The translations under genes were made by a program, and so were the position numbers. A DNA stretch of 64,000 nt. Source: Magnetaquicoccus sp039908525 (GTDB lineage: Bacteria > Pseudomonadota > Magnetococcia > Magnetococcales > Magnetaquicoccaceae). The stretch covers positions 1 to 64,000 of the forward strand of contig JAMOAY010000005.1 in assembly GCA_039908525.1 (NCBI GenBank), written 5' to 3'. Positions 8,313 through 17,099 of this stretch are shown in pieces (position 1 is the stretch's first letter; each line of letters starts with the position of its first letter). Below the pieces are notes generated by a model. It saw only the letters and a list, made by a program, of their open reading frames with translations, was not told the DNA's origin and ran no database searches.

Positions 8313-9236
8313 ATGGCACTGATTATCAACACCAACATCAACTCGCTCAATGCCCAGCGCAATCTGGGCATCACCACCGATGCGCTGACCAGAACCTTCC
8401 AGCGTCTGGCCTCGGGCATGCGCATCAACACGGCGGCCGATGATGCGGCGGGCCTGGCCATTTCGACCCGCATGACCGCGCAGATCAAGGGGCTGTCCAT
8501 GGCGATCCGCAACGCCAACGACGGCATCTCCCTGGTCCAGGTGACGGAAGGGGCCGTGCAGGAGAGCGTCAACGCCCTGCAGCGGATTCGGGAGTTGGCG
8601 GTGCAGTCTGCCAACGGTACCATGTCCTCCAGTGACCGGATGGATCTGCAACTGGAGGTCAACCAGCTGTTGAGCGAGATCCAGCGCATTGCCACCGAGA
8701 CCCAGTTCAATGGTTTTTCCATGCTGACCGGCAATTTTCTCTCGGCGCCGCGCATGGTGATCCAGGTGGGGGCCCGGGAGGGGCAGGCCATCTCGTTCTC
8801 CATCGGTGACATGCGCCTGAACGCCCTGGGCGGGTTCGGCATGACCAGTCTCTGGAGTGTTGCGGCCTCCGCCTCCGGGGCGGGAAGCACTCAGCTGTTC
8901 GAGGCCGACGGCGTGACGCCGCGCTTGGCCTATACCCCCATTGTCGGCACCCAGTCGGCGGCTCAGAACACCATTGCGAGAATTGATGCGGTGCTGGATC
9001 GGGTGGCCAGACAGCGCTCCAATCTGGGGGCGATCCAGAACCGGTTTACCGCCGTCATTGCCAACCTGGGCAATGTGGTGGAGAACATGAGCGCCGCCCG
9101 GTCGCGCATCCTTGATGCGGATATTGCAGCGGAAACAGCCTTTTTGACGCAGAAGACCATCTTGCAGCAGGCGGGCACGGCGGTGTTGGCCCAGGCCAAT
9201 CAGCAGCCCAAACTGGCCCTGCAGCTGCTGCAATGA
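8313..9236 (+). CDS. fliC: flagellin 2 (compact)
   Basis: The 307-residue product has complete N-terminal (INTNINSLNAQRNLG, LASGMRINTAADDAAGLAIS, IRNANDGISLVQ) and C-terminal (ARSRILDADIAAETAFL, ILQQAGTAVLAQANQQP) flagellin domains with only a short linker between them. It is a minimal flagellin without D2/D3 domains. The ribosome-binding site ACGGAGGATGGAACC precedes the ATG. As the second filament protein beside the large flagellin 1, it may form a different part of the filament or a mixed filament; the sequence does not decide. Confidence 0.96.
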   Translation: MALIINTNINSLNAQRNLGITTDALTRTFQRLASGMRINTAADDAAGLAISTRMTAQIKGLSMAIRNANDGISLVQVTEGAVQESVNALQRIRELAVQSANGTMSSSDRMDLQLEVNQLLSEIQRIATETQFNGFSMLTGNFLSAPRMVIQVGAREGQAISFSIGDMRLNALGGFGMTSLWSVAASASGAGSTQLFEADGVTPRLAYTPIVGTQSAAQNTIARIDAVLDRVARQRSNLGAIQNRFTAVIANLGNVVENMSAARSRILDADIAAETAFLTQKTILQQAGTAVLAQANQQPKLALQLLQ

Positions 9237-9411
9237 CGGCCCACCCCCTCCGGATGATTTTCGCTTGCCGGCGGGGAGAAAACAACCGATATACAGGGCA
9301 TGGTCTGTTCCCGTGTGTGGGCGGGGCGGTGGTTCTGGCAGGAAGGATGGCCGGTGATTGACGGCCGGTTGGCCGGGGAGTGCCGGGGCGTGATGTCGGG
9401 AGGAGAGGATT

Positions 9412-10911
9412 ATGGCAGTCGATTCCGTGTCGTCCAATAGTTCGGGTGCGGGTACCATTTCGTTTGGCGGCTTGGCGTCGGGTCTGCCGGCGGACATGGT
9501 CGATCAGCTGATGAAGGCCCAGCAGGGGCAACTGAACACCTACCGGAACGACAAGCAGAAGCTGATCGATCAGAAGGGCATCTATTCGGAGTTGTTGGGC
9601 AAGGTGACGGATCTTTCCAGCAAGGTCTCTGCCCTGCGGGATGCCACCTCCTGGGCGCCGCACATTCTCAGCAGCTCCAACGCCGACAAGGTCGCTGCCA
9701 CGGGTACCAGCGCGGCCGTTGCGGGCACCCACACCCTCCATGTGGCGCAGCTGGCGACCAACGACACCTTTGTGGCCGCGACCGGTGTCAGCAGTACCGA
9801 CACCCTTGCGGCAGGCGCCAATGTTTCCTTCAGCTACAACGGTGTTGTGTACGGCACCGATGCGGAGACCCAGACGCCGGGCTTCAGTTCGGAGGATCTG
9901 GAGGGCAAGAGCCTTAACGAGGTGGTGGCGCTGATCAACGGCATCCACTTCGGCAGCGGTACGCAGGGGGTCTCGGCCAGCATCCTGAACGATGGTTCGG
10001 CCAATCCGCCCACCTATCGTCTGGTGCTCACCGCCCGGGAGAGTGGCAAAAACGGCGACGATGCGCGGATCATCCCCCCGTCCAGCATGACCTTCACCGA
10101 TGGGGGAGCGTTGGTTTTTGAGAACAAGGTTCCGGCCCAGAACGCCATTTTCAAGCTGGACGGGGTGGATGTGAGCAGTACCAGCAACACCCCCTCCGAT
10201 GTCCTGACCGGGGTGACGTTGCAGCTCAAGGCGACCACCGGGGCCACGCAGAGCGACGGGGTGGTCGATGCCACCGGCCAGACCCCGGTTGTCATCAGTA
10301 TCGCCAACGATGCCAGCACCGTGAAGAGCAATCTCAACGGCTTTGTCGATGCCTACAACGCCGTCGTCAACTTTGTCAACAAGAACAAGGAGGGTCCTCT
10401 GGCGGGCTCCACCTTGGCGCGCACCGTGGTGTCGCAGATGCGCAACCTGTTGAATTCCCGCACCAACAAGGTTGGCGCCGCCGATGCCGGCGATTTTCTG
10501 ACCCGTTCCACCCTGGCCGAATACGGCTTGCGCACCGACCCGAAGCTGGGCACCATCGGTTTCGATGGCACCTCTCTGGACAACGCCCTGCAAAGCGATT
10601 ATAGTGGCTTGGCATCGCTGTTCACCAATACCCAGGCGCAGGTGGGTGTCGGCAAAAACGCCGGCCTGGCTTACCGGTTTGAGACCCTGTTCAAGGGGAT
10701 GACCAACAGCGTATCGGGCAGCTTCACCACCCAATCCAATGGCTTTCAGTCGCGCGTGAGTCGGTTGGACAAGGATATCGCCCGGGAGAGCAGCCGTCTG
10801 GACAAGGTCAGACAGCAGCTGACGGCAAAATTTTCCAACATGGAACAGATGGTGAGCAAGCTGAACAGTGCGGGCAGTGCGATGAACTCGGCCTTGAGCA
10901 AGATGAAATGA
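9412..10911 (+). CDS. fliD: flagellar filament cap protein FliD (HAP2)
   Basis: FliD caps the growing filament and folds incoming flagellin. The 499-residue protein starts with ISFGGLASGLPADMVDQLM, the FliD N-terminal signature, continues with KVTDLSSKVSALRDATSW, and ends with the C-terminal coiled coil (RLDKDIARESSRLDKVRQQL, then NSALSKMK). Length is ordinary for the family. The ATG follows a strong ribosome-binding site (GGGAGGAGAGG). The fliS genes follow immediately, the common fliD-fliS order. Confidence 0.96.
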   Translation: MAVDSVSSNSSGAGTISFGGLASGLPADMVDQLMKAQQGQLNTYRNDKQKLIDQKGIYSELLGKVTDLSSKVSALRDATSWAPHILSSSNADKVAATGTSAAVAGTHTLHVAQLATNDTFVAATGVSSTDTLAAGANVSFSYNGVVYGTDAETQTPGFSSEDLEGKSLNEVVALINGIHFGSGTQGVSASILNDGSANPPTYRLVLTARESGKNGDDARIIPPSSMTFTDGGALVFENKVPAQNAIFKLDGVDVSSTSNTPSDVLTGVTLQLKATTGATQSDGVVDATGQTPVVISIANDASTVKSNLNGFVDAYNAVVNFVNKNKEGPLAGSTLARTVVSQMRNLLNSRTNKVGAADAGDFLTRSTLAEYGLRTDPKLGTIGFDGTSLDNALQSDYSGLASLFTNTQAQVGVGKNAGLAYRFETLFKGMTNSVSGSFTTQSNGFQSRVSRLDKDIARESSRLDKVRQQLTAKFSNMEQMVSKLNSAGSAMNSALSKMK

Positions 10912-10972
10912 GTGGGTCGTGCCTTTCGGTTGCGTTATGGGGGTCGGGCAGCGTGGAGATGGTGGACGGACG

Positions 10973-11365
10973 ATGGATATGGACGTGAGCGGGCAGGGGG
11001 GAGGCATCGCGGACGATGAGGCGCTCACCCCGTTGGAGGTGTTGATCCAGCTGTATGAGGGGGCCATTCGCTTTCTGGAACAGGCGGTGTTGGCCTGCGA
11101 GGAGGGGCAGGTGGATGAGTTCAAGGATCTGCTGGCGCGGGGGCGGCGCATCATCGAGGAGTTTCAGCGGACCCTGGATTTCGGACAGGGCGGTAGCGTG
11201 CCGGCCCAGTTGAACGATTTGTACGAATACATGCTGGAGCGATTGACTCAGGCTGGGTTGACCCATGACAGCCAGTACATCCAGGATGTGGTCACCAATC
11301 TGCGCACCCTGCTGGAGGGGTGGCGGAGTCTGGGCGTTGGTGCGGGAGCCGATTCCGCCCCGTAA
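10973..11365 (+). CDS. fliS: flagellar export chaperone FliS, copy 1
   Basis: FliS binds the C-terminal end of newly made flagellin and keeps it unfolded for export. The 130-residue product shows the FliS pattern LIQLYEGAIRFLEQA in the first helix and a helical remainder (LNDLYEYMLERLTQA, VVTNLRTLLEGWR). The ATG at 10973 gives a typical length; a GTG at 10919 would add 18 residues. A second FliS follows after 44 bp, and the two are clear paralogues of moderate similarity. Confidence 0.88.
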   Translation: MDMDVSGQGGGIADDEALTPLEVLIQLYEGAIRFLEQAVLACEEGQVDEFKDLLARGRRIIEEFQRTLDFGQGGSVPAQLNDLYEYMLERLTQAGLTHDSQYIQDVVTNLRTLLEGWRSLGVGAGADSAP

Positions 11366-11409
11366 ACGGCTTTTTGGCGGGTCCATAGGCGGATTGATAA
11401 AGGGTTGCC

Positions 11410-11841
11410 ATGTCGTATGGTCTGCGCAGCTACAAGACATCAAGGGCCAACACGGCCTCTCGGGAGGATCTGCTCATTCTCCTGTATGAGGGCGCGATCC
11501 GTTTTCTGGAGCGCTCCATCGCCGAGATGGAGGCCAGGAATCTGAGCGAGCACAAGATGTATCTGCGCCGTGGTCTGGCCATCATCGCCGAGTTGCAGAA
11601 TACGTTGGATTTCGAAAAGGGCGAGGATCTGGCGGTGCAGCTGTTTGAGCTCTACGGCTTCATGATCCACCAGTTGACCCAGGCCAATGTGACCCAGGAG
11701 ATGTCCCATATTCGGGTCGTCATCTCCAACATGAACACCCTGCTGGACGGGTGGCGGGAGGCGGTGCGTCAGGTCAAGCAGGGGCAGGAGGTCTCTGGGG
11801 AGCCGGATCTGCAGCGGCGTCTGGTGGGTGGCGTGGCATGA
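11410..11841 (+). CDS. fliS: flagellar export chaperone FliS, copy 2
   Basis: This 143-residue protein has the canonical FliS start (Y-x-x-YKTSRANTASREDLLILLYEG) and ends in NTLLDGWREAV. It fits the family better than copy 1, which lacks the N-terminal motif. With two flagellins in the cluster, one chaperone per flagellin is plausible but unproven. Its stop codon overlaps the start of the next gene by four bases (ATGA), indicating translational coupling. Confidence 0.93.
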   Translation: MSYGLRSYKTSRANTASREDLLILLYEGAIRFLERSIAEMEARNLSEHKMYLRRGLAIIAELQNTLDFEKGEDLAVQLFELYGFMIHQLTQANVTQEMSHIRVVISNMNTLLDGWREAVRQVKQGQEVSGEPDLQRRLVGGVA

Positions 11842-12191
11842 AGGAGATCCTCTCCCGGTTGGAGTCCATTCTGGACCGACTGACCGAGCCGGAGAGGTTG
11901 ACGGCGGAAGAGGTGGGCGTGCTGGCCCAGGAGTGGGATGTGCACCTCGCTCTGCTCGATGCCTTTCCAGAGGGTGATATCTATCGCCGTTTGCCGGCGG
12001 GGGAGAGGCTCTATCTGCGGGTCTGGTTGCAGCGTATTCAGGAGCGGTTGCCGGCCGTTCAGGAGCTGCTGACGGCCCACAAGTCGGAGCTTGCCCAGCA
12101 GTTGTTCTCCGAGAATCGGCGTTTTCGGGCCATCAACAGCCGCTACTCTGCCGACACATGGAGCGGTGCCACCCTGCACCAGGGGGCGTGA
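11838..12191 (+). CDS. small helical protein, FliT-like candidate
   Basis: The 117-residue product is predicted to be all helix (LERLESILDRLTEPERLT-like start, RIQERLPAVQELLTAHKSEL near residue 80) with no signal peptide or membrane segment. Its size, helical nature, charge and position directly after fliS, with an ATGA overlap, resemble FliT, the chaperone of FliD. No decisive FliT motif is visible, so the name rests on context. The gene ends the flagellar unit, 30 bp before a strong terminator hairpin. Confidence 0.7.
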   Translation: MKEILSRLESILDRLTEPERLTAEEVGVLAQEWDVHLALLDAFPEGDIYRRLPAGERLYLRVWLQRIQERLPAVQELLTAHKSELAQQLFSENRRFRAINSRYSADTWSGATLHQGA

Positions 12192-12220
12192 GGGGAAAAT
12201 TTTGCCGGGGGGTGATGGGG

Positions 12221-12250
12221 GGAAAGCGGAGCCGCTTTCCTTTTTTTTTG
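12221..12250 (+). terminator. intrinsic terminator of the flagellar cluster
   Basis: GGAAAGCGG and CCGCTTTCC form a perfect nine-pair inverted repeat (in practice eight pairs with a four-base loop), followed at once by nine T residues. It lies 30 bp after the FliT-like gene. Confidence 0.92.
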
Positions 12251-12352
12251 TCCTTTTGCCGGGGGAGTCGCTCGCTGCCTCTCCACCGACCGGATGGGAC
12301 GGGTAACGTTATGACCCGTCCATGATCAAGCCCCTTGCCGAGTGAGTGCGCG

Positions 12353-15175
12353 ATGGTGTCGGCCACGTTGTTTCCCGTTGCATCCCTGCTGTCCCATTCC
12401 TTCCTTCTCGTGCAAGGGGAAGAGGCGGCGCCGTCTGTTGGGTGGTGGCTGGCCGGTGGGCTCTGTGTTGCGCTGCTGGGGTGGTGGTTTCTCCGACCTG
12501 CCCGCCGTCAGGGCGCTCCGCCGGGTGACCTGCGGGCGCAGGAGTCGTTCACGGAGGAGATCGGACGCTCTCTGCGCTTTCGCAGTGTGCTGGCCCAACT
12601 GCCCTGGTGGGTGTTGGCCATCGGTCTGGCCGCCACCTTTCTCCTGTATCGGTTTGCCTGGAACGCTGCCCATGACAGCGTTCAGGAGGACTTTGAGTTC
12701 CAGGCGCGGGAGATCACCCTGCGGATCCAGCAGCGGATGGCCACCTATGAACAGATGTTGTGGGGTGTGCACGGCCTGTTTGACGCGGTCGGACCGGTGG
12801 ATCGACAATCGTTCCGTGCTTTTGTCAACTCATTGCAACTGGGCAGAAACTATCCGGGCATCCAGGGGGTTGGCTTTGCCGTGCACCTGCCGGCCGAGCA
12901 GAAAGAGGAGCACCTGGCCGCCATCCGCCGGCAGGGGTTTCCCGATTACACCCTGCACCCTCCGGGTGAACGCCCCCTGTACAGCGCCGTGATCTATCTG
13001 GAACCGTTCAGCGGTCGCAACCTGCGCGCTTTCGGCTACGACATGTACACCGAACCTGTGCGCCGGAGCGCCATGGAACAGGCGCGGGATACGGGTCAGG
13101 CCACCCTGTCCGGCAAGGTGACCCTGGTCCAGGAGGACGGGGAGCAGGTTCAAGCGGGTTTTCTGTTGTATGTGCCGATTTTTCGTCATGGGAGCCCCCA
13201 CGACACCCTGGAAGGGCGGCGGACCAACCTCGCCGGCTGGGCCTATGTGCCGTTCCGCATGGACGATCTGATGGCGGGCATCCTGGGCGCGCACCCCTCC
13301 GATTTCGATCTGGAGATCTTCGATTGTGATTGTATACTGCCCGAGCGGGCGATGTACGACGCAGACCACTCGCTGACGGCTCCAAAGGCCACCCCTCCGC
13401 TGTACCGGAGCAGGAAGCAGATCGAGATCGCAGGCCACTCCTGGACCATTCTCCTGAATTCCCGGTCGAGCTACGAATCCAGGATGGCCACCCGGCAGCC
13501 TTTGGCACTCCTGTACAGCGGTCTTCTGGGCAGCCTGCTGCTGAGCGGACTGGTCTGGCTTCTGGTCCATGGCAGGAGGCGGGCGGTCCAACTGGCGCAG
13601 AAAATGACGGTCGCGCTGCAGACGGAGCTGGAAAAGAACAGACAGTTTTCCGATATCATGGACAACATCGAGGCCTACATCTTCATCAAGGATCGCCGGC
13701 GGCGCTATGTGTATGGCAACCGATTGACCCTGGAGCTGTTCCAGTGCAGTGCCGAGGCGTTTGTTGGCAAGGGTGACGAGAGTTTGTTTACCTCCGAGGA
13801 TGGGCTGCGCCATCTGCAATCCGTGGATGAGCGGGTCCTGGAAACGGGAGAGTCGAGCAAGGAGGAGATGGCGGTTGCACCGCTGAACCTCGGGGAGACG
13901 CGCATCTATCTGGAGGCCAAGCGACCGATTTATGACAAGGAAGGGGGCATTTGGGGTTTGAGCGGGGTCTCGGTGGATATCACCGAGCAGAAACGTACCG
14001 AGGAGGCGTTGCGCCACGCCAAACAGCAGGCAGAGGTGGCCACCCAGGCCAAGAGCGCGTTTTTGGCCGCCATGAGTCACGAGATCCGCACCCCCATGAA
14101 TGTGGTGTTGGGCATGGCGGGCGTTTTGTTGGAGACAGAACTGGATGCGGAGCAGCGCCGTCTTGTGCAGAGCATGCACCGTTCGGCCAGTGCCTTGTTG
14201 GGGGTGATCAACGATGTGCTGGACTACTCCCGCATGGAGGCGGGACGCTTTGCCGTGGCGGAGCTGCCCTTCTCGCCCCGCCAGTTGCTGGAGGAGACCA
14301 CCCATTTGATGCGCATGGCGGGCGAGGAGAAGGGGTTGACGCTCTCCCTGGAGGTGGGCGCCGATCTTCCGCAGACCATTCTGGGGGATGACGGGCGGTT
14401 GCGTCAGGTTCTGATCAATCTGCTGGGCAACGCCATCAAATTTACCCATCGGGGGCAGGTGTTCATGCGGCTGGGTCTGCATCCCCAGGAGCCCTCCGCG
14501 CTTTTGTTCCAGGTGGTTGATACGGGCATCGGCATCGCCCCGGAGCATATCCACGCCATCTTTGACCATTTCACCCAGGCCGACTCCGGCATTACCCGGC
14601 GGTATGGGGGGACCGGGCTGGGACTGGCCATCTCCCGGCGGTTGGTGGAGTTGATGGGGGGGCAGATGGGGGTGGAAAGCCGCCTGGGGGAGGGCAGCCG
14701 TTTCTTTTTTACCCTGCCGGTGCGCCTGGCGGAGCCTCGGTCGGTCCCGCTCGCTGCCGGCGAACAGACGGCGGACGCGCCTCTGCGCCCCCTGCGCATC
14801 CTGCTTGCGGAAGATTCACCCGACAATCAACTGCTCTTCCAGGTCTATCTGAAAAAGACCCCCCATCGTCTGGTGATCGTCCAGGACGGTTTGGAAGCGG
14901 TGGCCCGGGTTCGGGAGGAGCCGTTTGACCTGTTGTTGACCGACCTGGAGATGCCCAACATGGATGGCTATGCTGCCACCCGGGCCATTCGTCGCTGGGA
15001 GCGGGAGGAGGGGAGAACGCCATTGATCATCGTGGCCCTGAGTGCCCATGCCGGCCTTGAAAAGAGGGAGGAGAGTCTGGCGGCCGGCTGCGATGCGCAT
15101 CTCTCCAAGCCGCTCACGAAACGGGCGTTGCTGGAGGCTGTACAAGGTGTTGCGGAGAGCGTCGACCGGCGGTGA
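12353..15175 (+). CDS. CHASE-PAS hybrid sensor histidine kinase
   Basis: The 940-residue protein has hydrophobic segments near residues 28-47 and 84-101, then an extracytoplasmic CHASE domain (about 105-330, with YPGIQGVGFAVHLP and GRNLRAFGYDMYTEP). A further membrane segment lies near 384-405 and a PAS domain near 430-545. A HisKA domain follows with His576 in MSHEIRTPM, then a GHKL ATPase domain (NLLGNAIKFTH, DTGIGIAPE, GGTGLGLAISRRLVELMGG) and a receiver domain with Asp864 in LLTDLEMPNMDGY. It should sense a small ligand outside the membrane and phosphorylate its own receiver, with an HPt partner encoded elsewhere. The ATG at 12353 is preferred over the TTG at 12335. No response regulator is adjacent. 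Confidence 0.92.
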   Translation: MVSATLFPVASLLSHSFLLVQGEEAAPSVGWWLAGGLCVALLGWWFLRPARRQGAPPGDLRAQESFTEEIGRSLRFRSVLAQLPWWVLAIGLAATFLLYRFAWNAAHDSVQEDFEFQAREITLRIQQRMATYEQMLWGVHGLFDAVGPVDRQSFRAFVNSLQLGRNYPGIQGVGFAVHLPAEQKEEHLAAIRRQGFPDYTLHPPGERPLYSAVIYLEPFSGRNLRAFGYDMYTEPVRRSAMEQARDTGQATLSGKVTLVQEDGEQVQAGFLLYVPIFRHGSPHDTLEGRRTNLAGWAYVPFRMDDLMAGILGAHPSDFDLEIFDCDCILPERAMYDADHSLTAPKATPPLYRSRKQIEIAGHSWTILLNSRSSYESRMATRQPLALLYSGLLGSLLLSGLVWLLVHGRRRAVQLAQKMTVALQTELEKNRQFSDIMDNIEAYIFIKDRRRRYVYGNRLTLELFQCSAEAFVGKGDESLFTSEDGLRHLQSVDERVLETGESSKEEMAVAPLNLGETRIYLEAKRPIYDKEGGIWGLSGVSVDITEQKRTEEALRHAKQQAEVATQAKSAFLAAMSHEIRTPMNVVLGMAGVLLETELDAEQRRLVQSMHRSASALLGVINDVLDYSRMEAGRFAVAELPFSPRQLLEETTHLMRMAGEEKGLTLSLEVGADLPQTILGDDGRLRQVLINLLGNAIKFTHRGQVFMRLGLHPQEPSALLFQVVDTGIGIAPEHIHAIFDHFTQADSGITRRYGGTGLGLAISRRLVELMGGQMGVESRLGEGSRFFFTLPVRLAEPRSVPLAAGEQTADAPLRPLRILLAEDSPDNQLLFQVYLKKTPHRLVIVQDGLEAVARVREEPFDLLLTDLEMPNMDGYAATRAIRRWEREEGRTPLIIVALSAHAGLEKREESLAAGCDAHLSKPLTKRALLEAVQGVAESVDRR

Positions 15176-15215
15176 GCTGGCCAGCAGTGTTGTTTTTTTC
15201 TAAAGTATTACGGGT

Positions 15216-15261
15216 CCAGGGGGATTATCCCCCTGGTGGGGTCCAGGGGCGAAGCCCCTGG
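15216..15261. repeat. pair of perfect GC-rich extragenic hairpins
   Basis: CCAGGGGGA-tta-TCCCCCTGG (15216-15236) and CCAGGGGC-gaa-GCCCCTGG (15243-15261) are perfect stems with three-base loops. Related pairs occur at 52343-52385 and, in diverged form, at 24842-24968 and 45568-45684. They lie between convergently unrelated genes and may act as REP-like elements or terminators. Confidence 0.8.
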
Positions 15262-15289
15262 TCGATGTCTGGGCTGACAAGGGTTTTTG

Positions 15290-15973
15290 GTGTTGGATAG
15301 CGTGTCAACGGGCGAGTGTACGGAACCCTTGTTGCTTCTGGACCGATTGTCCTGGCGAGGCGGCGGTGGCCCGTCCGCCCTGTTGCGCGACCTGAGTTGG
15401 CCTTTTGGCAGCGGCGAGCGGTGGGCGATCACCGGTCCGGAGGGGTGTGGCAAGACCACCTTGTTGCGCCTGATGGCCGGTCTGTTGCGCCCCGACAGCG
15501 GCGACGTGCGGCTTCAGGGTCAACCTTGTGCCACGCACCGGGCGCGGGCCACCCTTCTGGGGGTGCTGTTTGCCGAGCCGGCGGCCCATTTTCTCAGTCC
15601 GGTGGTGTGGGAAGAGGTTGCCCTGACCCCCGCAGCCCAGGGTTTGGCGGGGGAGGAGGTGCGGCAGCGGGTGCAGGAGGCGTTGTGTTGGGCCGGCGTG
15701 CCGGAGGGGTTGGCCAGGCGGGAACTGGCCTCTCTTTCTGCCGCCCAGGCTGCCCGGGTGGCCTGGGCGGCGCTCCTGGTCATGCGGCCCCGACTGCTGC
15801 TGCTGGACGAACCGGGGGCGCACCTTTCCAGCGAGGGGGAGCAGACCATGGCCACGCAACTGCTGCATCTGCAGCCGATGACCAGCATCACCTTTACCAG
15901 TCGCCTGACGCGGGCCAGACGGTTCGCCGATCGGATCCTGGTGCTGGAAGAGGGGGTGTTGCGGTTGTTGTAA
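15290..15973 (+). CDS. ABC transporter ATP-binding protein, orphan
   Basis: The 227-residue protein has a Walker A (GPEGCGKTT), a D-loop/Walker B (LLLLDEPGAHLS) and, near the Q-loop, FLSPVVWEEVAL, which recalls the EcfA/CbiO branch (LFSPTV-type). The signature region reads LSAAQAARVAW instead of LSGGQ, and the Q-loop glutamine is not obvious, so coupling to a transport domain may be altered. No permease or binding protein is adjacent. The start is uncertain: TTG 15287, GTG 15290 and GTG 15302 are all possible; GTG 15290 follows AAGGG at a suitable distance. Confidence 0.8.
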   Translation: MLDSVSTGECTEPLLLLDRLSWRGGGGPSALLRDLSWPFGSGERWAITGPEGCGKTTLLRLMAGLLRPDSGDVRLQGQPCATHRARATLLGVLFAEPAAHFLSPVVWEEVALTPAAQGLAGEEVRQRVQEALCWAGVPEGLARRELASLSAAQAARVAWAALLVMRPRLLLLDEPGAHLSSEGEQTMATQLLHLQPMTSITFTSRLTRARRFADRILVLEEGVLRLL

Positions 15974-16080
15974 CAGAGGAGACTCTTGCCGATCCGGCGA
16001 AAAAGAGTCGTGGTGTTGTCTCCGGCGATGGGGTAGGATGGTCGGCGTCCCTCCTTGTTCGATCAACAGGCGGTCCGGCC

Positions 16081-16983
16081 ATGAAATTTATCGACCCGCG
16101 CATCGATTTTGCGTTCAAAAAGATCTTTGGCAGCGACTCCACCAAGGCCGTTTTGATCAGTTTTTTGGAGAGCCTGCTGGGATTGGAGGGGGAGCGGTGC
16201 ATTGCCGAGTTGACCATCCTCGATCCTTTCCTGGCACCCCGGATCCGCGAGATGGAATATTCCATCCTGGATGTCAAATGCCGGGATCATCGCGGCGTCT
16301 CCTACATTGTCGAGATGCAGGTGCACAAGGTGGCCGCCTTTCTGAAACGGATCCAGTACAACGCTGCCAAGACCTATGTCCACCAGATCGAGCACGGTGA
16401 GGATTATCCGAAACTCAATCAGGTGATCGCCGTCACCATTACCGATTTCGTTTTGTTCCATGCCTTCCACCACTGCGTCTCCTGCCACGAGTCGCGCGAG
16501 ACCGTGACGGGAAACTCATATCTTCAGGATATTGTACATTTTTTTGTAGAATTGCCCAAGTTTTCCAAAACGTTGGGCGAGCTGGACAGCATCCTGGATC
16601 GGTGGATCTATTTCATCCGCTACGCCGGATCCCTGCAGGAGATTCCCGACCAGTTGCACGATGTGCCGTTCCGCCACGCTTTTGAAGTGGCCAGGGCGGC
16701 CAATATGACGCGGGAAGAGTTGGAGTTGTACGAGAACGCCGGCATCGCCCTCACCGACGCGCAGGGGTCGATTGAATTGGCGAGGGAGGAGGGCATTCAG
16801 ATCGGGGAGCAGAGAAGGGAGGCGGCTGTCCTGACCCGCCAACTCCAGCGCCGCTTCGGCCCACTTCCCGGGTGGGTCACCGATTCAGTGGCCCACGCCG
16901 ACCTGGCCACCCTGGAAACGTGGAGCCTTCGCATCCTGGATGTCGCCACGCTGGAGGAGGTGTTTGCGGATCTTCAGACATGA
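16081..16983 (+). CDS. Rpn-family PD-(D/E)XK nuclease
   Basis: The 300-residue protein opens with FIDPRIDFAFKKIFG and contains YSILDVKCRDHRG followed by YIVEMQ, the D...E-x-Q form of the PD-(D/E)XK active site found in Rpn and transposase_31/PDDEXK_2 families. The end (LTRQLQRRFGPLPGWVTD, WSLRILDVATLEEV) is the DUF4351-like domain shared with three other genes in the window. It has only one degenerate EQRR unit in the spacer. Rpn proteins promote RecA-independent recombination, and some protect against phages. An internal ATG at 16705, in the context NMTREEL, would give a 92-residue C-terminal product, but its Shine-Dalgarno (AGGGCGG) is weak. Confidence 0.9.
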   Translation: MKFIDPRIDFAFKKIFGSDSTKAVLISFLESLLGLEGERCIAELTILDPFLAPRIREMEYSILDVKCRDHRGVSYIVEMQVHKVAAFLKRIQYNAAKTYVHQIEHGEDYPKLNQVIAVTITDFVLFHAFHHCVSCHESRETVTGNSYLQDIVHFFVELPKFSKTLGELDSILDRWIYFIRYAGSLQEIPDQLHDVPFRHAFEVARAANMTREELELYENAGIALTDAQGSIELAREEGIQIGEQRREAAVLTRQLQRRFGPLPGWVTDSVAHADLATLETWSLRILDVATLEEVFADLQT

Positions 16984-17099
16984 TGTCAGTGTCTGTCGAT
17001 CCATGGCTCCCACCCTGCGCTTTCTTGCAGGACAATCCGCCCTTTCTGGGCTATACTGCCCCCTCGTGCCGCTTTCTCCCGCTTTGGTCATCCAATATC

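Noticed and set aside
9055..11154. 699-residue minus-strand frame over fliD and fliS
   Set aside because: Antisense shadow of flagellin 2, fliD and fliS with no recognisable sequence.
17025..17057. TTGCAG and TATACT as a promoter for the M16 gene
   Set aside because: The spacing is 21 bp and the -35 is poor; not listed as a feature.
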